Shown: positions 9,259-18,785 of the stretch, piece by piece | Layout of the letters: the number at the start of each line of letters is the position of its first letter | How positions within the stretch are numbered: position 1 is the first letter of the stretch | From: an uncultured Rhodospirillales bacterium | GTDB lineage: Bacteria; Pseudomonadota; Alphaproteobacteria; Rhodospirillales; UBA2165 | Length of the DNA: 64,000 nucleotides | Assembly: GCA_913055735.1 (NCBI GenBank) | Contig: CAJXKD010000001.1 | Coordinates: forward strand, 1,389,099 to 1,453,098 | Reading direction: 5' to 3' | The notes under the pieces: model-generated | What the model saw: only the letters and a program-made list of their open reading frames with translations | What the model was told of the DNA's origin: nothing | Database searches by the model: none | Translations under genes and position numbers: made by a program

Positions 9259-9939
9259 TTACACCGTCGTTTTCGCCTTGTAGCGGCACAGATCGGCCAC
9301 CACGCAGGCAGGGCAATCGGGTTTACGGGCTTTACAGACGTAGCGGCCGTGCAGGATCAGCCAATGATGGGCGTGAACCCGATAGGCATCGGGCACGGCC
9401 TTTTCGAGCTTCTTTTCCACTTCGAGAGGGGTTTTCCCAGGCGCCAGCCCGGTCCGGTTGCCGACCCGGAAGATATGCGTGTCGACGGCAATGGTCGGCT
9501 GGCCAAATGCGATATTGAGAACCACGTTCGCCGTTTTCCGTCCGACCCCGGGGAGCTTCTCGAGCATATCGCGGTCGGCGGGCACCTCGCTGCCGTGCTC
9601 GTCGATCAAGATCTGGCTGAGCTTGATGACATTCTTTGCCTTTGAATTAAACAGGCCGATGGTCTTGATGTAGTCCTTGAGCTTCGCCTCCCCGAGCGCG
9701 ACCATTTTCTCCGGCGTATCGACGACTTTGAACAGCGGCCCGGTGGCCTTGTTTACACCGACATCCGTGGCCTGGGCCGACAGGACGACGGCGACCAATA
9801 AGGTATAGGGGTTGATGTAATTGAGCTCCCCTTTCGGTTCGGGGTTTTGTGCCTGAAGGCGGCGGAAAAACTCTTCGACATCGGCCTTTTTCATGGCCGA
9901 CACATTAATGCCGGAACCCGGGCGGGCAAGGAATTTCAT
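9259..9939 (-). CDS. nth: Endonuclease III
   Basis: A 226-residue DNA glycosylase/AP lyase of base-excision repair that removes oxidised pyrimidines. The helix-hairpin-helix LPGVGRKTAN contains the catalytic lysine, VDTHIFRVGNR contains the catalytic aspartate, and the C-terminus holds the iron-sulfur ligands with spacing C-x6-C-x2-C-x5-C (CKARKPDCPACVVADLC). The ATG at 9939 has GGGAC close upstream; a second in-frame ATG at 9894 would still leave a full catalytic domain. It converges with the upstream lipoprotein gene, 5 bp apart. Confidence 0.95.
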   Translation of the reverse strand: MKFLARPGSGINVSAMKKADVEEFFRRLQAQNPEPKGELNYINPYTLLVAVVLSAQATDVGVNKATGPLFKVVDTPEKMVALGEAKLKDYIKTIGLFNSKAKNVIKLSQILIDEHGSEVPADRDMLEKLPGVGRKTANVVLNIAFGQPTIAVDTHIFRVGNRTGLAPGKTPLEVEKKLEKAVPDAYRVHAHHWLILHGRYVCKARKPDCPACVVADLCRYKAKTTV

Positions 9940-9979
9940 GTCCCATCAACCGCCCCGGGTATATCATTGGGGCTAGTTA

Positions 9980-10507
9980 GTGAGTCCAATAAGACTGCGG
10001 GAAAATTCCTTCGTGCTCGATGTATTGACCAATGACCGGACCGATTTCGATGCGGTTTTTCTGGAAATCCGCATGGTCCCCAATGTGGCCGACGGCCTGC
10101 GTCAGAACGCGCTGCTGCTCGGCATCTTTGCCGCTGTGTGCGTGGCAGTCGGGGCATTGTTCTGGTTGGTCGGTGCGGGGCCGGTGATGGGTTTCATGGG
10201 GCTCGAACTGATCCTGCTCTACGCCGCCTACCGGTTCGGATACACCCACGCCCGGCGCCGCGAATGGGTCACCCTGTCGGGCCGTGAACTACGGGTAAGG
10301 CGGTGGGACCATCGCGGTCACGAAGTCGACGAAACGTTCGAACCATATTGGTCGAAGCTCGAAATGGTTCATGTGAGGGGAAGAGTGCCGCGCCTGTTCG
10401 TTTCCGCGCGCGGCCATAAAGCGGAAATCGGCGCCTTCCTCGGACCCGAAGAACGCCTGCGGGTGGCAGACGCTTTACACGCTGCGTTGGCAGATGTGAA
10501 ACCCTAA
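9980..10507 (+). CDS. DUF2244 integral membrane protein
   Basis: A 175-residue protein with two adjacent hydrophobic helices (about residues 48-85) followed by FGYTHARRREWVTLSGRELRVRRWDHRG, then a beta-rich C-terminal domain (LFVSARGHKAEIGAFLGPEER). This is the DUF2244 arrangement common in alphaproteobacteria, often encoded beside nth as here. The start used is GTG at 9980 with GGGG upstream; GTG at 10013 is an alternative that shortens the protein by 11 residues. No function is established. Confidence 0.7.
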   Translation: MSPIRLRENSFVLDVLTNDRTDFDAVFLEIRMVPNVADGLRQNALLLGIFAAVCVAVGALFWLVGAGPVMGFMGLELILLYAAYRFGYTHARRREWVTLSGRELRVRRWDHRGHEVDETFEPYWSKLEMVHVRGRVPRLFVSARGHKAEIGAFLGPEERLRVADALHAALADVKP

Positions 10508-10521
10508 TCTATCCGACGAAT

Positions 10522-11325
10522 TCAGCTGCCGAAACCCAACACGTCCTGCATGGAATAGAGGCCGGGAGCTTTACCATCGGCCCAAAGCGCGGCCCGCACG
10601 GCACCGCGGGCAAATACCTCGCGCGACGACGCCTTGTGGGTCAGTTCGACCCGCTCGCCGTCGGCGGCAAAGACCACCGTGTGGTCGCCGACGACATCGC
10701 CGCCCCGCAACACCGCGAAGCCGATGTCGCCCGAGCGGCGCGGCCCCGTGATGCCGTCACGGCCTCGTTGCGCCACGTCGGACAACGACACGTTACGCCC
10801 GGCTGCCGCCGCCCGGCCAAGGCCGAGGGCCGTGCCCGACGGCGCGTCGACTTTGTGCCGGTGATGCATCTCGACGATTTCGATGTCGTAGTCTTCGTCC
10901 AAAATTCCCGCGACACGTTCCGTCAACGCCAGCAACAGATTTACGCCGATGGAAAAGTTGGGCGCCTGGACAATCGCCGTACGCTTGGCGGCGTCGGCGA
11001 GCACCTTCTGGTGGCTGTCTTCGAGACCGGTGGTGCCGACGACCAGAACCTTGCCCGTTTCCGCGGCCAGTTCCGCGTGCGCCACCGTCGCCGCCGGCGC
11101 CGTGAAATCGATGACCGCATCGGAAGCGGCGAACAAAGCTGCCGCATCGTCCGAAACGGTCAAACCGGATGCGGGCAGCCCCGCGAGGGTTGCGACATCT
11201 TCACCGATATGCGGATTGCCCGGGCCTTCCGAGCCACCGGCCAGGTCGCAGCCGCCGGTGCCGGTGATCTGAGTCACCAACATGCGGCCCATCCGGCCTG
11301 CGCAGCCAACAACACCGATTTTCAT
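10522..11325 (-). CDS. dapB: 4-hydroxy-tetrahydrodipicolinate reductase
   Basis: A 267-residue enzyme of the diaminopimelate/lysine pathway that reduces 4-hydroxy-tetrahydrodipicolinate with NAD(P)H. The N-terminus has the dinucleotide-binding IGVVGCAGRMGRML. The catalytic segment EMHHRHKVDAPSGTAL contains the family signature with the conserved His-His and Lys, and the end is GLYSMQDVLGF. The ATG at 11325 follows a GAGGGGGCGG purine tract; 10 extra residues from an upstream ATG would not match family members. It lies downstream of dnaJ on the same strand. Confidence 0.95.
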   Translation of the reverse strand: MKIGVVGCAGRMGRMLVTQITGTGGCDLAGGSEGPGNPHIGEDVATLAGLPASGLTVSDDAAALFAASDAVIDFTAPAATVAHAELAAETGKVLVVGTTGLEDSHQKVLADAAKRTAIVQAPNFSIGVNLLLALTERVAGILDEDYDIEIVEMHHRHKVDAPSGTALGLGRAAAAGRNVSLSDVAQRGRDGITGPRRSGDIGFAVLRGGDVVGDHTVVFAADGERVELTHKASSREVFARGAVRAALWADGKAPGLYSMQDVLGFGS

Positions 11326-11382
11326 AGTCCGCCCCCTCACGATGGACCCGACCACCCACGATTAGGGGCCGGACCCGGCAGG

Positions 11383-12537
11383 TCATTCCTTCAGATCTTC
11401 CCACAGTTCCTTCACCTTGGTGAAGAAACCTTCGGATTCGGGACTGTTTTGCACCTTGCCGCCGGCTTTTTCAAATTCCTTGAGCAGTTCCTTCTGCTTC
11501 TTGGTCAGATTAACCGGTGTTTCCACGGACGCTTGAACGAACATGTCGCCCCGCTCGCGCGAGCGCAAGATGGACATGCCCTTACCGCGCAGACGGAACT
11601 GATGCCCCGATTGAGTACCGGAAGGAATGTTGATGCGCGCCCGGCCACCGTCAACGGTCGGCACCTCGATATGGCCGCCGAGCGTCGCCGCGGTGATGGG
11701 GATCGGCACCTTGCAATAGATGTTGGCGCCGTCGCGATGGAAGATGTGATGGGGGGCCACCGAAATGAAAATATAGAGATCGCCCGCCGGTGCGCCGCGC
11801 AGCCCCGCTTCACCTTCGCCCGCCAACCGGATGCGGGTGCCGTCCTCGACTCCTGCCGGAATGTTAACCGACAGGGTCCGTTCCTTCTGCTTACGGCCCG
11901 ATCCGTTACAGGAGGTGCACGCCTCCTTGATTACTTGGCCGGTCCCGCGGCATGTCGGGCAAGTGCGTTCGATGGTGAAGAACCCTTGTTGGGCACGGAT
12001 TTTCCCATATCCCTGGCAGGACGGGCAGGTATCGGGCGCCTTGCCGCCCGCCGACCCCATGCCGTTGCACGCCTCGCATTGCACCGATGTCGGCACGCGG
12101 ATATTCGACTTCGCGCCGTTGAAGGCTTCGGCGAGGGAGATTTCCATATTGTAGCGAAGATCGGCGCCGCGCCCTGAGTTGCGCCCGCCGCGACGGCCGC
12201 CGGCCGCACCGAAGTCGCCGAACATCTCGTCGAAGATATCGGCAAAGCCGGACCCGAAGCCCGCGCCGCCGCCGAAGCCCTGTTCGAAACCGCCGCCGCC
12301 GGGACCGCCGTTTTCGAAGGCGGCATGACCGTACCGATCATAGGCCGCGCGCTTCTGCTCATCCGATAGGATGTCGTTGGCTTCGTTGATTTCTTTGAAT
12401 TTCTGCTCGGCCGCCGTGTCACCCGGATTGCGATCTGGGTGATACTGCATGGCCAGCTTGCGGTAGGCGGCCTTGATGTCGCTGGCGCTGGCACCTTTTT
12501 CGATACCGAGTGTCTGATAATAGTCCTGTTTGGCCAT
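11383..12537 (-). CDS. dnaJ: Chaperone DnaJ
   Basis: A full-length 384-residue type I Hsp40. The J domain has [10 protein letters not shown] with the essential HPD motif (about residues 32-34), followed by a Gly/Phe-rich linker (about 75-125). Four CxxCxGxG-type zinc repeats ([32 protein letters not shown]) lie at about residues 150-215, then the substrate-binding C-terminal beta domains. It delivers clients to DnaK and stimulates its ATPase. The gene follows dnaK on the same strand after about 105 bp that hold a possible attenuator. Confidence 0.97.
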   Translation of the reverse strand: MAKQDYYQTLGIEKGASASDIKAAYRKLAMQYHPDRNPGDTAAEQKFKEINEANDILSDEQKRAAYDRYGHAAFENGGPGGGGFEQGFGGGAGFGSGFADIFDEMFGDFGAAGGRRGGRNSGRGADLRYNMEISLAEAFNGAKSNIRVPTSVQCEACNGMGSAGGKAPDTCPSCQGYGKIRAQQGFFTIERTCPTCRGTGQVIKEACTSCNGSGRKQKERTLSVNIPAGVEDGTRIRLAGEGEAGLRGAPAGDLYIFISVAPHHIFHRDGANIYCKVPIPITAATLGGHIEVPTVDGGRARINIPSGTQSGHQFRLRGKGMSILRSRERGDMFVQASVETPVNLTKKQKELLKEFEKAGGKVQNSPESEGFFTKVKELWEDLKE

Positions 12538-12575
12538 TACACCCGTTCCGCCTCAAAGGAGACGCCCGAGCATCC

Positions 12576-12594
12576 AAAAAAAGGCGCCCGGGCG
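12576..12594 (-). terminator. Possible attenuator between dnaK and dnaJ
   Basis: Read leftward, a GC-rich self-complementary stretch (CGCCCGGGCGCC) is followed immediately by seven T residues. The compact palindrome alone gives only a short stem, but its first half could also pair with TCGGGCG just beyond the T run. The position, 3' of dnaK and before dnaJ, fits partial termination that would make dnaK mRNA more abundant than dnaJ mRNA. The structure is weak by eye. Confidence 0.35.
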
Positions 12595-12643
12595 ATCCAT
12601 CCCATTATATCCATATGTCCCGGCATTCCCGAGCGAGACCCGG

Positions 12644-14599
12644 TTAGGTATCTTTCTTGTCCGGGTCCACTTCCTCGAATTCGGCATCGACGACTGTCGC
12701 GTCGTCGCCACCGGATGCGCCACCAGCGGCATCGTCGGCTCCGGGCATGCCTCCCGGCATATCACCTGGCATATCCGGTGCCGCGCCTTCTTCCTGCGAC
12801 GCTTTATACATGGCCTCGCCGAGCTTCATGGAAGCCTGCATCAGAACATCGGTCTTAGCCTTGATGGCATCGTGGTCTTCGCCATTCAACGCCGTCCGCA
12901 GCTCTTCTGCGGCATCTTCGATGGCCTTCTTTTCGTCGGCGGAAACCTTGTCGCCGTATTCCTGCAGGTTCTTGTCCGTCGTGTGCAACAGGGAATCGGC
13001 CTGGTTGCGCACCTCGACCAGTTCCTTGCGCTTCTTGTCATCGTCGGCATGCTCTTCGGCTTCCTTGACCATGCGGTCGATATCCGCATCGGACAATCCG
13101 CCCGAGGCCTGGATACGTATCTGCTGTTCCTTGCCGGTCGCCTTATCCTTGGCGGACACGTTGACGATACCGTTGGCGTCGATGTCGAAGGTGACCTCGA
13201 TCTGCGGCATGCCGCGCGGTGCCGGCGGAATGCCCATCAGATCAAACTGGCCGAGAAGCTTGTTGTCCGCCGCCATTTCGCGTTCACCTTGGAACACGCG
13301 AATGGTCACGGCCGATTGATTGTCCTCGGCGGTGGAGAACACCTGCCCCTTGCGCGTCGGGATCGTCGTGTTGCGGTCGATCAACCGGGTGAACACGCCA
13401 CCCAAGGTTTCGATACCGAGCGACAGCGGGGTAACGTCGAGAAGCAGAACGTCCTTCACGTCGCCCTGCAGCACGCCGCCCTGGATCGCCGCGCCGATGG
13501 CAACGACCTCGTCCGGGTTCACGCCCTTGTGGGGTTCGCGGCCAAAGAATTCCTTCACCCGTTCCTGAACCTTGGGCATGCGGGTCATACCGCCGACCAG
13601 GATTACTTCCTTGATCTCGCCCGCCGTAATGCCGGCGTCCTTCAAGGCCGCTTTGCAGGGTGCGATGGTACGTTCGATCAGGCTGTCGACGAGCGCCTCG
13701 AGCTTGGCGCGGGTCAATTTGATATTGAGGTGCTTGGGACCGCTCGCATCGGCGGTGATGAACGGCAGGTTCACTTCGGTTTGGACCGAGCTGGACAGCT
13801 CAATCTTGGCCTTTTCCGCCGCTTCCTTCAGCCGTTGCAGCGCGAGCTTGTCGTCACGCAGATCAATACCGGCTTCCTTTTTGAACTCGTCGGCGAGGTA
13901 GTCGATGATGCATTTGTCGAAGTCTTCACCGCCGAGGAACGTGTCGCCGTTGGTGGACTTCACCTCGAACACGCCGTCGCCGATCTCCAGAATGGAAACG
14001 TCGAACGTGCCGCCGCCAAGGTCGTAAACGGCAATGATGCCGTTTTCTTTTTTGTCGAGGCCGTAGGCGAGGGCTGCCGCGGTGGGTTCGTTGATGATGC
14101 GCAGCACGTCGAGGCCAGCGATCTTGCCGGCATCCTTCGTCGCTTGGCGCTGGGAATCGTTGAAGTAAGCGGGCACCGTGATCACCGCTTGGGTCACCGT
14201 GTCGCCGAGATACGCCTCGGCGGTTTCCTTCATCTTCTGCAGAATGAAGGCGCTGACCTCGCTCGGGCTGTGCTTCTTGCCTTTGACCTCAACCCATGCA
14301 TCGTTGTTGTCGGCGGCAACAATCTTGTACGGAACCAGCCCCTTATCCTTTTCGGTCATGGGGTCGTCGTAGCGGCGGCCGATCAAACGCTTGATGGCGT
14401 ACAGGGTGTTTTCGGGATTGGTGACGGCTTGGCGTTTGGCCGATTGCCCGACCAGCCGCTCGTCACCTTCGGTGAACGCGACCATGGACGGCGTCGTACG
14501 CGCGCCCTCGGAATTCTCGATGACTTTGGCCTCTGCGCCCTCCATCAAAGCGACACAGGAGTTGGTGGTACCAAGGTCAATACCAATAACTTTGCTCAT
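12644..14599 (-). CDS. dnaK: Chaperone DnaK (Hsp70)
   Basis: A 651-residue Hsp70. The N-terminal ATPase domain begins [14 protein letters not shown]; further marks are the phosphate loop [16 protein letters not shown] and the second signature [14 protein letters not shown]. The substrate-binding domain follows ([17 protein letters not shown]), and the C-terminal tail is rich in Gly/Ala/Asp and ends in [10 protein letters not shown]. The ATG at 14599 is preferred: it is preceded by a GAGGAAAGAGGACAG purine tract and gives the usual MSKVIGID start. With dnaJ downstream and grpE nearby it forms the core folding machine. Confidence 0.97.
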   Translation of the reverse strand: MSKVIGIDLGTTNSCVALMEGAEAKVIENSEGARTTPSMVAFTEGDERLVGQSAKRQAVTNPENTLYAIKRLIGRRYDDPMTEKDKGLVPYKIVAADNNDAWVEVKGKKHSPSEVSAFILQKMKETAEAYLGDTVTQAVITVPAYFNDSQRQATKDAGKIAGLDVLRIINEPTAAALAYGLDKKENGIIAVYDLGGGTFDVSILEIGDGVFEVKSTNGDTFLGGEDFDKCIIDYLADEFKKEAGIDLRDDKLALQRLKEAAEKAKIELSSSVQTEVNLPFITADASGPKHLNIKLTRAKLEALVDSLIERTIAPCKAALKDAGITAGEIKEVILVGGMTRMPKVQERVKEFFGREPHKGVNPDEVVAIGAAIQGGVLQGDVKDVLLLDVTPLSLGIETLGGVFTRLIDRNTTIPTRKGQVFSTAEDNQSAVTIRVFQGEREMAADNKLLGQFDLMGIPPAPRGMPQIEVTFDIDANGIVNVSAKDKATGKEQQIRIQASGGLSDADIDRMVKEAEEHADDDKKRKELVEVRNQADSLLHTTDKNLQEYGDKVSADEKKAIEDAAEELRTALNGEDHDAIKAKTDVLMQASMKLGEAMYKASQEEGAAPDMPGDMPGGMPGADDAAGGASGGDDATVVDAEFEEVDPDKKDT

Positions 14600-14849
14600 T
14601 CTGTCCTCTTTCCTCAGCAACAGAACCTCACAGCCCGGAAACGGCGCTGTGCGGCGTTTATGGCCCGGATGATCCGGCGCGGGTTTAATATGGCCGATAT
14701 ATAAGTAGGTGCCGCCGGGCGCGCAACCTCAAGAAAGCCCCGCAGCGGCCCAAGAATCTACCGTGATTTCAGCCGATGTATTTGCTGTCTCATATATATA
14801 CTGCCAGCAGGTGGTTAACCATGTGGTTATTCATAGGTTTATTGAGGCC

Positions 14850-15719
14850 ATGATCGTTTCGGCATCGTACAAAACCGATATTCCCGCCTTTTACAGCGCC
14901 TGGTTCCGGAACCGGCTGCGCGCCGGTTTTTGCCGGGTGCGGAACCCCTATGGCGGCAAGCCGTTCGAGGTCTCCCTCAAGCCTGAAGATGTCGACGGAT
15001 ATGTCTTTTGGACGCGAAATTTATCGCCGTTTTTCAACGTGCTGGAAGAAATCGACGCGGACGGTGTCTCCTTCGTCGTGCAACTCACCGTTACCGGCTA
15101 TGGGCGTGAATTGGAGACCGCGACCCTGTCCGCCGAACAGGCGATGGCGCAGATCGAACAAGTGGCCGACCGCTGGGGCCGGCGGCGGCCGGTTTGGCGC
15201 TACGACCCCATCGTCTTCTCCGATCTGACGCCGCCCGACTGGCATGTGGCCAACTTCAAGAAATTAGCCGAGCAGCTTTCAGGGTCGGTCGATGAGGTGG
15301 TGGTGTCGTTCCTGCAGCCCTATCGCAAAACCACCCGCAATCTGAATGCCGCCGCAGAGGCGCACGGCTTTATTTGGGAAGACCCGGATAGCGGCCGGAA
15401 AAAGGACCTGTTGGAAAAGCTGGCCGAGATCGGCGGCACGCATGGCATCCGAACGACCCTGTGCGGCCAGCCGGACCTGATCGTCGAGGGTGTCGCCGAA
15501 GCGGCATGCATCGATGCCGACCGCTTGAGCGACATCGCCGGACGCCCCATCGGCGCGGCGGCCAAGCCGCACCGTCAAACCTGCCGGTGCGCGGCGTCGC
15601 GCGACATCGGCGGCTACGATACCTGCCCGCCCGGCTGCACCTATTGCTACGCCGTCTCCAACCGCGACCGCGCCAAGGAGTACATGGCCGAGCACGAGCC
15701 GACGGCGGCAGCGCTTTGA
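14850..15719 (+). CDS. DUF1848 protein with C-terminal cysteine cluster
   Basis: A 289-residue protein that starts MIVSASYKTDIPAFYSAWF, the usual N-terminus of DUF1848 proteins, which decides the ATG at 14850 over an in-frame ATG 141 bp upstream. The body has FWTRNLSPF and VWRYDPI motifs that suggest a TIM-barrel-like fold. The last 50 residues hold at least five cysteines (TCRCAASRDIGGYDTCPPGCTYCYA), which probably bind an iron-sulfur cluster and recall radical-SAM-type motifs. The reaction is unknown. It is divergent from dnaK across about 250 bp. Confidence 0.75.
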   Translation: MIVSASYKTDIPAFYSAWFRNRLRAGFCRVRNPYGGKPFEVSLKPEDVDGYVFWTRNLSPFFNVLEEIDADGVSFVVQLTVTGYGRELETATLSAEQAMAQIEQVADRWGRRRPVWRYDPIVFSDLTPPDWHVANFKKLAEQLSGSVDEVVVSFLQPYRKTTRNLNAAAEAHGFIWEDPDSGRKKDLLEKLAEIGGTHGIRTTLCGQPDLIVEGVAEAACIDADRLSDIAGRPIGAAAKPHRQTCRCAASRDIGGYDTCPPGCTYCYAVSNRDRAKEYMAEHEPTAAAL

Positions 15720-15806
15720 TTTAGCGAGCCCGTCGCAAGAAGCGGATAGCGGCCCCCAGTCCGGCGTTCCAAAGTGACGGAACGTCATCGGGAGAGGGGA
15801 TCCGGA

Positions 15807-16745
15807 ATGAATTGGGGTGTCGGGTTGATCCTGCTGTTCGTCGCCGCAGCGGCGGCACGCGACGTTTTCTTCGGCCATGTGTTTCAGCAATACCGGTTCT
15901 TCGACATCGTGCTGGTATCCTTTTCCATCGCGACGCTGTTGTTCGGCAGCGTCGTCCTTTCGCGCCAACGCGCACAACTGGTGAGGCTCAAGGATCAGTG
16001 GGGAGATATCGTGCGCGCCAATATCGGCACCGCCGCCGCTTGGCTGTCTTTCTTCGTTGCCCTGAAAACGCTGGAGCCCGCCATCGTCAATACGATCCAC
16101 ACGGGCATGGGGTCGGTGACCCTGGTGGGGCTGGGCGCAATGGGGTGGCACATCTCTCGCCCTGTCCCGCTGCGTCCGCTCGAGGTCGCGATCCAAGCCG
16201 GGGTTCTTTTCTCGCTTCTCGCTCTGTCCGCCGTTGTGCTGTTGAACGTCTCCGGCCTGACGACCCGCACGGCATCCGAAAATCTGATCGGTCTTGTTTT
16301 CGCCTTCGCCAGCGGCGTGTTCATTTCGCTGACCTCCGACGTCACGCGCCGCATGCACGACAACGGCATCACCGCCGAGGCGGTGCTCGCGGTTCGCTTT
16401 TTTCTTATGATTGGGATCGCGGCGGGGATGCATCTGGTTGGCACCGGGGAGGGCGCACCGCTCACCGATGCCGCCGCGCTCGCGCGGGTCACAGGTGCCG
16501 CCTTGGTGCTGATCGTCGCGCCTCTTTATGCCCTGCAATTAGGCCTCGTGCGGATATCCGCAGTTGGCACCTGGATTATTCTGGCGCTAGGGCCGTGCCT
16601 GGTGTTCGCGGCACAGGCCTTCGACGGGCGGCTCCATTATTCGCCCTATACCCTGGCCTGCATCATTGCCTATTCGGCGTTGGTCATAGTCGCCAACGCC
16701 GTTCGGGAATGGAGCAAACGCCGGGCTATCCCGGCTCCCGGCTAG
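15807..16745 (+). CDS. EamA/DMT-superfamily permease-like membrane protein
   Basis: A 312-residue hydrophobic protein with about ten membrane segments arranged as two halves, as in drug/metabolite transporters of the EamA group. Segments include a conserved-looking NIGTAAAWLSFFVALKTLEPA in the first half and a matching VRISAVGTWIILALGPCL in the second. The ATG at 15807 follows GAGAGGGG; a start 33 bp upstream is less likely. Substrate unknown. The 3' end overlaps grpE by 4 bp, tail to tail. Confidence 0.68.
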   Translation: MNWGVGLILLFVAAAAARDVFFGHVFQQYRFFDIVLVSFSIATLLFGSVVLSRQRAQLVRLKDQWGDIVRANIGTAAAWLSFFVALKTLEPAIVNTIHTGMGSVTLVGLGAMGWHISRPVPLRPLEVAIQAGVLFSLLALSAVVLLNVSGLTTRTASENLIGLVFAFASGVFISLTSDVTRRMHDNGITAEAVLAVRFFLMIGIAAGMHLVGTGEGAPLTDAAALARVTGAALVLIVAPLYALQLGLVRISAVGTWIILALGPCLVFAAQAFDGRLHYSPYTLACIIAYSALVIVANAVREWSKRRAIPAPG

Positions 16746-17485
16746 AGTTCCTTGTCGACCTTGGGGCCGCCCGCTGCATCCGAAGCTTTCTCGTAAGCCG
16801 ACGTATCGCCGCCTGACGACTCGGCCGCCGCCGGGTCGGTCGCTTCCTCCGCCGGCACCTCTTCCAGCTTGGGCCCGCCTTTCGACACGCCGACCATGGC
16901 GGGACGCAGCAGCCGGTCATGGATCATGTAGCCTTTCTGCATTTCCTGAACCACCAGCCCCGCCGGTTGGGACGGGTCTTCCACCTCGAACATCGCCTGA
17001 TGGAAATTGTGGTCGAACCTCTTGCCGAGGGCCTCGATGGGTTTGACGCCCACCTGCTCACAGGCATTCGCCAATGACCGTTCGGTCATTTCGATGCCAA
17101 CCAACAGGTTATGCAGGTCCTCATTATCGGTGCGGGCATTCTCGTCGACGGCGCCGATGGCGCGATTCAGATTGTCGGCCACCCCCAGCACCTCGCGCGC
17201 GAAATTGGCGATGGCGTATTTGGAGATGTCTTTTTTCTCACGTTCCATCCGCCGCCGCAGATTCTCCGCCTCGGCGAGAGAACGCATCAGCTGATCCTTG
17301 AGCGACGCGGCCTCTTTCTGCAAATCCTCATAAGTTTTGGCCCCGCTCTCTTCCGCGCCAGCGGCCTCTTCCGCTTCCTGCTCCGCGGCTTGCTCAGCAT
17401 CGGCTTCGGCTTCGGCCGTCTCCTCTTCTGGCGCGGCGTTCTCTTCCGCCGTTTCTTCTTCGGGTTTGTTTTCCTGATTGGTCAT
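16742..17485 (-). CDS. grpE: Nucleotide exchange factor GrpE
   Basis: A 247-residue DnaK co-chaperone that releases ADP. An acidic, low-complexity N-terminus (about residues 5-60, mostly Glu and Ala) leads into the coiled coil (LKDQLMRSLAEAENLRRRMEREK) and the beta-rich head with the family signature VVQEMQKGYMIHDRLLRPAMVGVSK. The ATG at 17485 has AGGAAG upstream, and the longer frame to 17662 lies within hrcA. The gene is 29 bp downstream of hrcA, so they are likely one transcript. The C-terminal tail beyond the head is longer than usual. Confidence 0.95.
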   Translation of the reverse strand: MTNQENKPEEETAEENAAPEEETAEAEADAEQAAEQEAEEAAGAEESGAKTYEDLQKEAASLKDQLMRSLAEAENLRRRMEREKKDISKYAIANFAREVLGVADNLNRAIGAVDENARTDNEDLHNLLVGIEMTERSLANACEQVGVKPIEALGKRFDHNFHQAMFEVEDPSQPAGLVVQEMQKGYMIHDRLLRPAMVGVSKGGPKLEEVPAEEATDPAAAESSGGDTSAYEKASDAAGGPKVDKEL

Positions 17486-17514
17486 TGTGCTTCCTGGTCG
17501 CGTTCTGATTTGTT

Positions 17515-18576
17515 CTAACCGATTACCTTGCCGATCAATTTGGCCGTGTAATCGACCATGGGAATGATGCGCGCATAGTTCATGCGCGTCGGCCCGATCA
17601 CGCCAATGGCGCCGATCAACTGCTGCTGGCTCGAATGGTAGGGCGCGACAATAAACGAGCACCCCGACACCGAAAACAGATCATTATCGGCGCCGATGAA
17701 AATCTGCACGCCCTCGCTGCGGTCGGCAAGATCGAGAACACGCAACATCATTTCCTCGGTTTCGAGGGCGGAGAACAGCGCCCGGATGCGCTCCAGATCC
17801 GTGATCGCCGTAATATCATCGAGCAAATGCGCCTGACCGCGCAGGATCAACGTGCCGCCTTTCTCGCCGCCCGCCCAGGTGGCAAGGCCAGCCTCCACCA
17901 CCTTGGCCGACAAGGCATCCAACTGGGCCCGGTTCTGTTTTAATTCCGCGTCGATCTGGGCCTGCGCTTCACGCAGCGTCCGGCCCACCAGCTTGGCACT
18001 GAGATAGTTGCTGGCCTCGATCAGTGCCGATGCCGGCACGTCCGGCGGCACCTCGATCAGACGGTTCTCGACGACGCCTTCGGAGGTGACCATAACGACG
18101 AGGGCCCGGCCCGGGCTCAGGTTGATAAATTCGATATGCTTGAGCGGCGCTTCGGTCTTGGGCGCCATGACCAGACCGGTGCAATTGGATAGGCCCGACA
18201 ACGCCGTCGTTGCCTGTTCGAGCAATTGTTCGATGCTTTTGCCCGATCCCGCGAAACGGCTTTCGATGCCCTGACGCTCATCGGATGTCAGGTTGCCCAC
18301 CTCGAGCAGGCCGTCCACGAACAGCCGCAGACCCGCCTCGGTCGGCAGGCGCCCGGCGGAAGTGTGCGGCGCGAACAACAGGCCGGCATCCTCCAGATCG
18401 GCCATCACGTTGCGGATGGTCGCGGGCGACAGTGTTTGCGACAACTGTTGCGACAAGGTCCGCGACCCGATGGGACCGCCGGTCGACAAATAGGTCTCGA
18501 CGATCTTGCGGAAAATCTCCCGCGACCGGTCGTTCAACTCGGTAATCGCCGATTGTTTTGTGTCTAGCTCACTCAT
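17515..18576 (-). CDS. hrcA: Heat-inducible transcription repressor HrcA
   Basis: A 353-residue repressor. The N-terminal winged helix includes GSRTLSQQLSQTLSPATIRNVMADLEDAGLL (shown here in the gene at about residues 37-67), followed by the GAF-like and insertion domains and the end SFIVAPYHSSQQQLIGAIGVIGPTRMNY. HrcA represses heat-shock genes by binding CIRCE inverted repeats; no CIRCE copy was seen in this window, so its targets (commonly groESL) lie elsewhere. It is divergent from rph. Confidence 0.95.
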   Translation of the reverse strand: MSELDTKQSAITELNDRSREIFRKIVETYLSTGGPIGSRTLSQQLSQTLSPATIRNVMADLEDAGLLFAPHTSAGRLPTEAGLRLFVDGLLEVGNLTSDERQGIESRFAGSGKSIEQLLEQATTALSGLSNCTGLVMAPKTEAPLKHIEFINLSPGRALVVMVTSEGVVENRLIEVPPDVPASALIEASNYLSAKLVGRTLREAQAQIDAELKQNRAQLDALSAKVVEAGLATWAGGEKGGTLILRGQAHLLDDITAITDLERIRALFSALETEEMMLRVLDLADRSEGVQIFIGADNDLFSVSGCSFIVAPYHSSQQQLIGAIGVIGPTRMNYARIIPMVDYTAKLIGKVIG

Positions 18577-18785
18577 CGCAACTGATCATGGACAATTGGG
18601 CCATCAAAGGCGCCTGAAATGTAGTTTCGGGGGGTGGGGGCGTCAACGGGTCCAGGCATCTATTCCCTATCCCGGCAAACCAAGGCGGAAGGCCGTTTTC
18701 GGCACTAGACGGCCCATGGCCGCTTGTTTAGTGTCGCGCCAGCCCCAGAAAAGATTTATGGCAACAATAACACAAGGAACTGCCC

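Noticed and set aside
10636..12177. Long open frame opposite dapB and dnaJ
   Set aside because: Antisense to two well-defined genes, composition of a shadow frame, no domain.
12530..14704. Very long open frame (about 720 codons) on the plus strand opposite dnaK
   Set aside because: It is the shadow of dnaK in a GC-rich gene; it has no recognisable domains and spans the dnaK promoter region and the dnaJ start.
14600..14760. A sigma-32-type heat-shock promoter for dnaK
   Set aside because: CTTGAG and CCTACTT/CTTATAT elements exist on the minus strand, but the spacing (20 to 24 bp after CTTG) does not fit the alphaproteobacterial RpoH pattern of 17-18 bp.
18577..18785. CIRCE operator upstream of hrcA or rph
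   Set aside because: No TTAGCACTC / GAGTGCTAA pair is present.
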